The notes below the pieces were generated by a model, which saw only the letters and a list, made by a program, of their open reading frames with translations, did not search any database and was not told where the DNA came from. Position numbers and translations under genes: made by a program. Shown here one piece after another: positions 55,167 through 64,000 of a DNA stretch of 64,000 nucleotides (positions are counted from its first letter, which is position 1; each line of letters starts with the position of its first letter). This DNA comes from Aquamicrobium sp. (GTDB lineage Bacteria > Pseudomonadota > Alphaproteobacteria > Rhizobiales > Rhizobiaceae): positions 62,001-126,000 of the forward strand of contig NZ_JAMLIE010000001.1 in the NCBI RefSeq assembly GCF_023954335.1. Reading direction: 5' to 3'.

Positions 55167-55726
55167 CAGCCGACCTCTTTCAGTGCGAGCTTGAGCGAAG
55201 CGAGTTTAGTCTTGAGCGACGTGTCGATCTGGCGCGAACCCATCCGCACCACGAGGCCGCCGAGAAGCGAGGGGTCCACCGTCAGGTTGATCGCGACGTC
55301 CTTGCCGGCGACGGCCTTGAGGGCGGCTTTCAGTTCCGTCTGCTGCGCCGGGGTGAGCGCATGCGCGGAGGTGACCTGCGCCTCGGCCTCGCCGCGCGCC
55401 GCGGCCGCGATGCGGCGGAAGGCGCGGATGATGCCGGGCACGGCGAACAGGCGGCGGTTCCTGGCCACCACGCGCAGGAAGTTGCCGGTCAGGCCGGTGA
55501 TCCCGGCCTTGTCGGCGATCGCCGAGATCGCCTTGAGCTGATCCTCGGCCGAGAAGACCGGGCTCCCGATCAGCCGCTTGAGGTCGTCGGAGCCGGCGAG
55601 CAGGCGCTCGAAGCGGGAAAGGTCTTCCTCGACTTTGGCGACGGCCTTGGATTCGGCTGCGAGGTCGTAGAGCGAGCCCGCATAGCGTTCAGCCACTGCG
55701 GAGATGATCGAGCCAGACTGTGCCAC
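55166..55726 (-). CDS. atpH: ATP synthase delta subunit
   Basis: The 186-residue peripheral stalk subunit has the family pattern AERYAGSLYDLAAESKAVAKVEEDL and the C-terminal DPSLLGGLVVRMGSRQIDTSLKTKLASL. It is the first gene of the atpHAGDC operon. The 235 bp upstream (55727-55961) must hold the promoter, but I see no clear -35/-10 pair; F0 genes are not here. Confidence 0.95.
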
Positions 55727-55961
55727 GGACCGTCTTTTCTCTCTGCCTGATAGGCCGCAAGATTTTCGGCTGGAGCTTTTGACTCTGGCTAAATCTTTGA
55801 CCTTGTTGATTTTCCCCCAACCGGGAAGCTGGCTTGAGCCCGCCCCCGGTCAAAAGTCGATTGCCGTCTAGCACAGGCTTTCCCGACTCGCAACACGCGG
55901 CGGGCAAGGGAATCGCCTGTTTTGCGACCCATGTCTGCGGCCATCTCGCCGCACCGCGCGT

Positions 55962-56357
55962 TCAGGCGACGATGCCGAGCGCGAAAACCAGCGCCAGCGC
56001 GCCGAGAAGCCCTTCGAGAATCAGCCGGAGCCAGTTGTAGGGGGTGTTGCCGCCGTCGGAGAGCATGGAGACGAAACGGCCGAAGGCGGCCACCGCCCAG
56101 CACAGGCCGAGCGCCAGATAGACGAGCGGCTGGGCGAACAGGATCGCCGACAGGCCGATGCCGAGATAGAACCCGCCATAGGCGGCGCGGATCTCGCCGA
56201 CGGCCTCCGGATGCTCCGGCACCGGCTGCAGGCGCATCAACTTCAGCGCAAGGCGCGGCGCGAGCAGCATGACCAAGCCGAACAGCGCGGTCACCGCCGC
56301 GCTCGACCAGGCGAGCCACTCGCCCTCGCTGACCGGCCACGGAAAGGCGAGCTCCAT
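55962..56357 (-). CDS. DUF4345-like integral membrane protein
   Basis: The 131-residue protein has four predicted membrane helices (about residues 16-33, 59-77, 79-97 and 108-130) with a conserved EIRAAYGGFYLGIGL segment between helices one and two. This arrangement resembles DUF4345-type proteins. No function is known. It is separated from the atp operon by 235 bp and probably transcribed alone. Confidence 0.7.
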   Translation of the reverse strand: MELAFPWPVSEGEWLAWSSAAVTALFGLVMLLAPRLALKLMRLQPVPEHPEAVGEIRAAYGGFYLGIGLSAILFAQPLVYLALGLCWAVAAFGRFVSMLSDGGNTPYNWLRLILEGLLGALALVFALGIVA

Positions 56358-56433
56358 GACATCCCCTCCAAACGAATCGGTGGCGGAGAATAACCGATGC
56401 CGCGCCGGCTGTCGCGAGGGTCACCGCCGCGGA

Positions 56434-57039
56434 TCAGGGCAGGTTCAGCAGCACCGGCAGTTGGCCCGCTTTCTGCGCGTGTTCGATCAGCTCGATCGCC
56501 GGAAAGAGGAGGAGGAAGAACAGCCCGTCGAGGAAGGTCCGCTTGAGCGCCAGCGGCGAGAAGCTCGCCTCCGCCGGCTCGCGGTAGAGCGAGGGCTTAG
56601 GCCAGAACATCGGCGTGACGCGGGCATAGTCGTCATAGGCCGCCCCGTACCGGGCGCGCAGGTATCCGGCCTCGCCGCGCGCGGTGAGGCCGAGCGCGAG
56701 GCAGGCGCCGAGGCCCAGCGCGCCGGCCATGACGAACGAGCCGAGCATCAGGCCGACGCCGGCCGCGCCGACGGTCGAGAAGAAGTAGAGCGGGTTGCGC
56801 ATCATCGAATAGGGGCCGGCCGTGACCAGATCGCGGTTCTTGCGCGCGCCGATGTAGAGGATGCTCCACATCCGGCCGGCGACGCAGGCGAGCACCAGCC
56901 CGACTCCGGCCATCTCGATCACCTCATGCGCCTCGTTGCCGATCGCCGGGTGGACGACCAGCGCCAGCGCCGCGAGCAGGACGCCGCCCGCCTGAAGCGC
57001 GCGGATCCGCATGCACTGGTTGACCGGCAAGGACCTCAT
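56434..57039 (-). CDS. isoprenylcysteine carboxylmethyltransferase-family membrane protein
   Basis: The 201-residue protein has four to five membrane helices and the ICMT/PEMT-like signature LVTAGPYSMMRNPLYFFSTVGAAGVGL followed by ARGEAGYLRARYGAAYDDYARVTPMFWP. Bacterial members methylate small or lipid substrates; none is proven here. The ATG at 57039 lies 8 bases after GGGAG; another ATG at 57045 is too close to the same site. It lies just downstream of priA on the same strand. Confidence 0.82.
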   Translation of the reverse strand: MRSLPVNQCMRIRALQAGGVLLAALALVVHPAIGNEAHEVIEMAGVGLVLACVAGRMWSILYIGARKNRDLVTAGPYSMMRNPLYFFSTVGAAGVGLMLGSFVMAGALGLGACLALGLTARGEAGYLRARYGAAYDDYARVTPMFWPKPSLYREPAEASFSPLALKRTFLDGLFFLLLFPAIELIEHAQKAGQLPVLLNLP

Positions 57040-57106
57040 GAGCATGTCTCCCTCATCGACGATGCGGCGATAGACCGCGCCGTTTGCGGCGGATTTTGGC
57101 CCGCCG

Positions 57107-59299
57107 CTAGAGAAAACTCTGCGGATCGATGTCGACCTGCACCTTGACCGAGCCGCGCGGCTTCGGCCCGGCCTCGAGCAGGGCGCGCAGGAAGGATTGC
57201 AGGTCGGCCCGCTTCTCGCCATGGACGAGCAGGCGCATACGGTGGCGCCCGGCGAGCAGCGCCAGCGGCGCCTCGGCCGGGCCGAGCACGGCGATGCCGG
57301 GCGCGGCGGGCGCGGCGCGGCGAAGGCTGCGGGCATGGCTTTCCGCTTCGGCGCGGCTGGCGGCGCTGACGATGATGCCGGCGAGCCGGCCGAAGGGCGG
57401 CAGCATCGCCCGCTCGCGAGCGGCGATCTCCTGTTCGTAGAAGGCTTCCGCGTCGCCCGAGACGATGGCCCGCATCACCGGATGGTCGGGCTGGTAGGTC
57501 TGGATCAGGCCGAGGCTCTTCTTGCCCGACCGGCCGGCGCGGCCCGTCACCTGGGAAAGAAGCTGGAAGGTGCGCTCGGCCGCGCGTGGGTCGCCGTTGG
57601 CGAGGCCGAGATCGGCGTCGACGACGCCGACCAGCGTCATGTTGGGGAAGTTGTGGCCCTTGGCGACGAGCTGGGTGCCGACGACGATGTCGGCCTCGCC
57701 ATTGGCGATGGCCTCCAGCTCGAGCCTGAGCCGCTTGACCCCGCCGAGGAGATCCGAGGAGAGGACGATCACCCGCGCCTCGGGAAAGGCGCCCGCCACC
57801 TCCTCGGCGATGCGCTCGACCCCCGGCCCGCAGGCGACGAGATGGTCGAGCGTGCCGCAGGACGGGCAGGCCTCGGGCCGCGGCTCGTTATGGCCGCAAT
57901 GGTGGCAGACGAGCTTGCCGCGGAAGCGGTGCTCGACCAGCCAGCCGGAGCAGTCCGGGCACTGGAAGCGGTGGCCGCACACCCGGCACAGCGTCAGCGG
58001 CGCATAGCCGCGCCGGTTGAGGAACAGCAGCGCCTGTTCCTTGCGGGCGACGGTCTTCTCCACCTCGCCGAGGAGCACGGGGGACAGAAAGCCGCCGCGC
58101 GCCGGCGGGTGCCTGCGCATGTCGATGGCGTGGAGGTCGGGCATCGCCGCCTCGGCATAGCGCGCCGGCAGCACGACGCGGCCGTAGCGGCCCTGAAGCG
58201 CGTTGACCCGCGTCTCGACCGAGGGCGTCGCCGAGGCGAGCACCACGGGAAAATCGCCGATGCGGCCGCGCACCACCGCCATGTCGCGTGCGTTGTAGAA
58301 GACGCGGTCCTCCTGCTTGTAGGCGGGGTCGTGCTCCTCGTCGACGGCGATCAGCCCGAGCTCGCGGAACGGCAGGAACAGCGCCGAGCGCGCGCCGGCG
58401 ACCACCCGCACCCGCCCTTCGGCCACCTGCCGCCAGACGCGCTCGCGCATGCGCGGCGACAGGTCCGAATGCCATTCGGCCGGCTTGGCGCCGAAGCGGT
58501 CCTGGAACCGTTCGAGGAAGGCCGCGGTCAGCGCGATCTCCGGCACCAGCACCAGCACCTGCCGCCCGGCCGCCAGCGCCGCCGCGACCGCTTCGAGATA
58601 GACCTCCGTCTTGCCCGAGCCGGTGACGCCGTCGACGAGCGTGACGGAGAAGCCCTCACCGATGCGCCGCCGCAGCGTGTCCGCCGCCGCCTGCTGGTCG
58701 GGCGACAGCACGGGCTGCGCATAGCCCGGGTCCGGCGCCGCCGCCACCGGCTGCGGCGGGATCGCGACCTTCTCGAACGCGCCTTGCGCGGCGAGCCCGT
58801 CGACCACCGAGGCCGAGACGCCGGCCGCGTGGGCGAGCCCGGAGCGCGTCCACGCCATGCCGTCGCCCGCCAGCTCCAGCACCCGGCGGCGGGCGTCGGT
58901 CATACGGATGTCCGCCCCCGCCGCCGCGCCGCCGGCCAGCCGCAGCCCCTCCAGCATCGGCTCGGGATCGAAGGCGGCCGGCGCGCGCAGGAACATGCGC
59001 GCCACCATGCCGGGCGGCGACAGCGTCCAGTTCGCCACCCAGTCGATGAAGCGCAGCGCGTCCGGCGTCAGCGGCGGGCAGTCGAACACCTCGGAGACGG
59101 GGCGCAGCTTGCGGGGGTCGATGCCGTCGCTCTCGCCCTCCGCGACGATGCCGGCCACCTCGCGCGGGCCGAGCGGCACGCGCACGATCGCGCCCGGCCG
59201 GGCGTCCATGCCGGCGGGCAGCGCGTAGGAATAGGGCCGCTCGGCCGGGGTCGGCACCAGGACCGGGACGATGCGGGAGGATGGCGAATCTTCTGTCAT
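57107..59299 (-). CDS. priA: primosomal replication restart helicase PriA
   Basis: PriA reloads the replisome at stalled forks. The 730-residue protein has the N-terminal DNA-binding domain (SYALPAGMDARPGAIVRVPLG), a helicase domain with GVTGSGKTEVYLEA, DEEHDPAYKQED and ASATPSVE, and the zinc-binding region CRVCGHRFQCPDCSGWLVEHRFRGKLVCHHCGHNEPRPEACPSCG (abridged here as a run of paired CxxC motifs, about residues 430-475). It is divergent from the fsa-like gene. Confidence 0.96.
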   Translation of the reverse strand: MTEDSPSSRIVPVLVPTPAERPYSYALPAGMDARPGAIVRVPLGPREVAGIVAEGESDGIDPRKLRPVSEVFDCPPLTPDALRFIDWVANWTLSPPGMVARMFLRAPAAFDPEPMLEGLRLAGGAAAGADIRMTDARRRVLELAGDGMAWTRSGLAHAAGVSASVVDGLAAQGAFEKVAIPPQPVAAAPDPGYAQPVLSPDQQAAADTLRRRIGEGFSVTLVDGVTGSGKTEVYLEAVAAALAAGRQVLVLVPEIALTAAFLERFQDRFGAKPAEWHSDLSPRMRERVWRQVAEGRVRVVAGARSALFLPFRELGLIAVDEEHDPAYKQEDRVFYNARDMAVVRGRIGDFPVVLASATPSVETRVNALQGRYGRVVLPARYAEAAMPDLHAIDMRRHPPARGGFLSPVLLGEVEKTVARKEQALLFLNRRGYAPLTLCRVCGHRFQCPDCSGWLVEHRFRGKLVCHHCGHNEPRPEACPSCGTLDHLVACGPGVERIAEEVAGAFPEARVIVLSSDLLGGVKRLRLELEAIANGEADIVVGTQLVAKGHNFPNMTLVGVVDADLGLANGDPRAAERTFQLLSQVTGRAGRSGKKSLGLIQTYQPDHPVMRAIVSGDAEAFYEQEIAARERAMLPPFGRLAGIIVSAASRAEAESHARSLRRAAPAAPGIAVLGPAEAPLALLAGRHRMRLLVHGEKRADLQSFLRALLEAGPKPRGSVKVQVDIDPQSFL

Positions 59300-59389
59300 C
59301 GGACGTGACCTTGCCCTGTTCCTGCGCTAGAGCAAGTCGGAATGAAAGGGGCGCGCGGATGGCCGCCCGGATTTGCAGGGAAGAAAGCC

Positions 59390-60043
59390 ATGAAGTTCTT
59401 CGTCGATACCGCCGACGTCAAGGAAATCCGCGAGCTGTCCGAGCTCGGCCTCGTGGACGGCGTCACCACCAACCCGTCGCTGATCCTGAAATCGGGCGGC
59501 AGCATCATCGACGTCACCAGGGAGATCTGCTCCATCGTCGACGGCCCGGTCTCGGCCGAGGTGGTGGCGACGGACTATGACGGCATGATGCGCGAGGCCG
59601 ACATTCTCGGCGCCATCGCCGACAATGTCTGCATCAAGGTGCCGCTGACCTTCGACGGGCTGAAGGCCTGCCGGGCGCTGACCGGGCAGGGACGCCACGT
59701 CAACGTCACGCTGTGCTTCTCGGCCAACCAGGCCCTGCTCGCCGCCAAGGCGGGCGCCAGCTTCATCTCGCCTTTCATCGGCCGGGTGGACGACATCGGC
59801 CTCGACGGCATGGAGCTGATCGCCGAGATCCGCCAGATCTACGACAATTACGGCTTCGACACGGAAATCCTCGCCGCTTCGGTGCGCACGGTCAACCACG
59901 TCAAGCAGGCGGCGCTGATCGGCGCCGACGTCATCACCGCGCCGCCGGCGACGCTGCGGGCGCTGGTCAAGCACCCGCTCACCGACAAGGGGCTGGAAGC
60001 CTTCCTCGCCGACTGGTCCAAGACCGGCCAGAAGATCGGCTGA
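59390..60043 (+). CDS. fsa: fructose-6-phosphate aldolase/transaldolase-like protein
   Basis: The 217-residue protein is a short TalC/FSA-type transaldolase. It has MKFFVDTADVKEIRELSELG, VDGVTTNPSLI, the Schiff-base Lys in CIKVPLTFDGLKAC, NVTLCFSANQALLAAKAGASFISPFIGRVDD and TEILAASVRTVNHV. The start at 59390 matches the family N-terminus; the frame is open 16 codons further upstream without family similarity. It may act as transaldolase in the pentose phosphate pathway or as an aldolase. Confidence 0.95.
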   Translation: MKFFVDTADVKEIRELSELGLVDGVTTNPSLILKSGGSIIDVTREICSIVDGPVSAEVVATDYDGMMREADILGAIADNVCIKVPLTFDGLKACRALTGQGRHVNVTLCFSANQALLAAKAGASFISPFIGRVDDIGLDGMELIAEIRQIYDNYGFDTEILAASVRTVNHVKQAALIGADVITAPPATLRALVKHPLTDKGLEAFLADWSKTGQKIG

Positions 60044-60089
60044 GGCGGGATCGGGGTTTTCGCGCGGCGCGCCGACGCCGCGCGGCAAC

Positions 60090-60250
60090 TAGAGCATTTT
60101 GCAGTCGGACGGAATCGTCCGGCGCTGCATAAATGCGGCTAAAGGAAAGAAGCTGGAGCAGCGGAAACTGCGTTCGTCAGAACGCCCGCTGCTCTGGAGT
60201 AATTCCAGGGAAAGCGTGAAGCACTTTTCCGTCCGGAACTGCGTTAAAAT
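60090..60250. repeat. structured mosaic intergenic repeat between fsa and lptE
   Basis: The region begins AGAGCATTTTGCAGTCGG, a common Hyphomicrobiales intergenic repeat. It contains hairpins CGGACG-GAAT-CGTCCG (60106-60121) and a larger nested one, GAGCAGCGG ... GCGTTC-gtca-GAACGC ... CCGCTGCTC (60156-60194). It ends with a copy of the short repeat also seen at 44207-44256. It fills most of the 218-bp gap between convergent genes and could act as terminator or carry a small RNA. Confidence 0.7.
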
Positions 60251-60261
60251 AAGAAATCGGA

Positions 60262-60808
60262 TCAGCGCGCCAGATCCTGCGCCACGACGATGCGCAGCAG
60301 CTCGGCGAGCTCTCGGGCGGCGCGGTTCTCCGCGTCGCGGAGCGCGCGGGCGGCGGCGAAATCCTGCGCCGGAATGTCGTAGGGCGACTGCACCGACCGC
60401 TGGCCCGAGGCCACGACCTTGCCGGTCTGCGCCTCGCTCAGCGTATAGGTCGCCTGCACGGTGAGGACGCCCGCGGTCGGCTCGAGGCTGTCGCGGCCGA
60501 CGCTGACGGTCGGAGCGACCGAGTTGATGGCCGAGGTGTCGAGCTTGAGGTGCCAGACCGGCGCGGCCGGCTGCCCCTGCCCGCCGCCGAACAGGAAGAT
60601 CAGGTGATTGCGCACCTCCTGCCCGACCCGGCTCGTGACCGGGGCGATGGCGACCGATGCGAGCTCGGCCGATTGCGGCCCGGAAGCCGGGGCGAGGTCG
60701 CCGTAGAGCGGGCGCGCGGTGCAGCCCGCGGCGACGCCGAGCGCCAGCATCAGGCCCGCCGCCAGCCCGCTCCTAAGAAGGGACGGGCGGGCGCGGCAAC
60801 TGTCCCGG

Positions 60809-60822
<14 letters not shown>
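60262..60822 (-). CDS. lptE: LPS assembly lipoprotein LptE
   Basis: LptE plugs the LptD barrel for lipopolysaccharide export. The 186-residue protein has a type II signal peptide with lipobox GVAAGC (Cys34), RPLYGDLAP soon after, the SRVGQEVRNHLIFLF segment and a YTLSEAQTGKVVASGQRSVQSPYDIPAQDFA region, all typical of alphaproteobacterial LptE. It overlaps the leuS end by 14 bp, the usual leuS-lptE pair (holA would be expected next but is not present here). Confidence 0.9.
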
Positions 60823-63448
<2,626 letters not shown>

Positions 63449-63536
63449 GACCGCTTTTTCACTTAAGAACGGTGGGAAATTCGCCGGGCGGACCTTCACC
63501 ATGGTTTGTCGGGGGCGTCAACTCCGGAGGGTCGAA

Positions 63537-64000
63537 ATGACGGATGCGGTGGCGCGGCTCGCCGAGGTTCGGGCCAATATCGCGAAAGCGGAGAAGGAAG
63601 CCGGCCGGCCGGCCGGCGCGGTGACGCTCGTCGCCGTGTCGAAGACCTTCGACGCCGACGCCATCCGCCCGGTGATCGCCGCCGGCCAGCGCGTCTTCGG
63701 CGAGAACCGGGTTCAGGAGGCGACGGCCAAATGGCCGGCGCTGAAGCAGGAGACCCCCGGCATCGAGCTCAGGCTGATCGGCCCGCTGCAATCCAACAAG
63801 GCGAAGGAGGCCGTCGCCCTGTTCGACGTCATCGAGACGGTGGACCGCGAGAAGATCGCCGCCGAGCTGGCGAAGGAGAGCGGCAAGCAGGGCAGGGCGC
63901 CGCGCCTCTACGTGCAGGTCAACACCGGGCTGGAGCCGCAGAAGGCGGGCATCGACCCGCGCGAGGCCGCCGCCTTCGTCGCCCGCTGCCGCGACGTCCA
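63537..64000 (+). CDS. YggS-family PLP-binding protein (partial, cut by window end)
   Basis: The first 154 residues are present. They show the family motifs VTLVAVSKTFDADAI, with the Lys that binds pyridoxal phosphate, GENRVQEA, LIGPLQSNKAKEAV and LYVQVNTGLEPQKAGID. YggS/PipY proteins keep PLP homeostasis. It is divergent from leuS, 88 bp apart; the start follows GGAGGG. Confidence 0.95.
   Translation, partial: MTDAVARLAEVRANIAKAEKEAGRPAGAVTLVAVSKTFDADAIRPVIAAGQRVFGENRVQEATAKWPALKQETPGIELRLIGPLQSNKAKEAVALFDVIETVDREKIAAELAKESGKQGRAPRLYVQVNTGLEPQKAGIDPREAAAFVARCRDV

Noticed and set aside
57197..59308. 703-codon open frame antisense to priA
   Set aside because: It mirrors priA, has no motif and no independent ribosome binding site; composition is typical of a high-GC shadow.

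Overview
The window is GC-rich, densely packed chromosomal DNA from an alphaproteobacterium, most likely a Hyphomicrobiales (Rhizobiales) member near Phyllobacteriaceae/Mesorhizobium. The main reasons are: an atpHAGDC operon without F0 genes and with an Ala/Lys-rich N-terminal extension on AtpD; a ribosomal protein L21 with a long C-terminal extension; the order rplU-rpmA-GNAT-obgE-proB-proA-nadD-rsfS-rlmH-envC-ctpA-rppH; an Omp25-type outer membrane protein; fixNOQP/fixGHIS with Fnr boxes; and rhizobial-type intergenic palindromic repeats. No tRNA, rRNA, CRISPR array, prophage or insertion sequence was seen.

Layout. About 0.1-7.1 kb is a mixed region: outer membrane beta-barrel protein, small unknown proteins, LysR regulator, a 5-formyl-THF cyclo-ligase paralogue, an orphan aa3-type cytochrome oxidase subunit I, DUF488, Ohr and a 7Fe ferredoxin. 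From 7.1 to 8.6 kb there is a small operon (DUF2249, DUF59/MIP18-like, two tiny proteins); its promoter region and that of the divergent ferredoxin gene carry related 23-bp NsrR-like palindromes. From 8.9 to 14.3 kb lies a heme operon: ChuW/HutW radical SAM heme-opening enzyme, HutX/ChuX heme carrier, ChuY-like reductase, an unknown Cys-containing 117-aa protein and a TonB-dependent heme receptor. From 14.4 to 17.5 kb are DUF779, acetaldehyde dehydrogenase and an AcoR-like regulator that lacks the AAA+ domain.

From 17.7 to 24.4 kb is an oligopeptide-type ABC importer (substrate-binding protein, two permeases, two ATPases) with a 51-codon vestige of a duplicated ATPase between the two ATPase genes, followed by an EndoQ-type PHP endonuclease gene. 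From 24.6 to 35.5 kb is a microaerobic respiration island: ccoNOQP, ccoGHIS, hemerythrin-like protein, Fnr-type regulator and hemN, with three good Fnr boxes in the control regions. The cbb3 oxidase, its copper ATPase and assembly factors, oxygen-independent heme synthesis and the oxygen-sensing regulator form one functional unit.

From 35.6 to 49.3 kb is housekeeping DNA: ribosomal proteins, Obg, proline synthesis, NAD synthesis, ribosome silencing and methylation, envelope hydrolase control and RNA decapping. From 49.4 to 64 kb are an M23 peptidase, the F1 ATP synthase operon with an unusual repeat array between atpD and atpC, two membrane proteins, priA, a fructose-6-phosphate aldolase-like transaldolase, a structured intergenic repeat, lptE, leuS and the start of a YggS-family gene cut by the window end.

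All identifications come from reading translated sequence and recognising family motifs; no database search was run. Operator assignments are pattern-based inferences.
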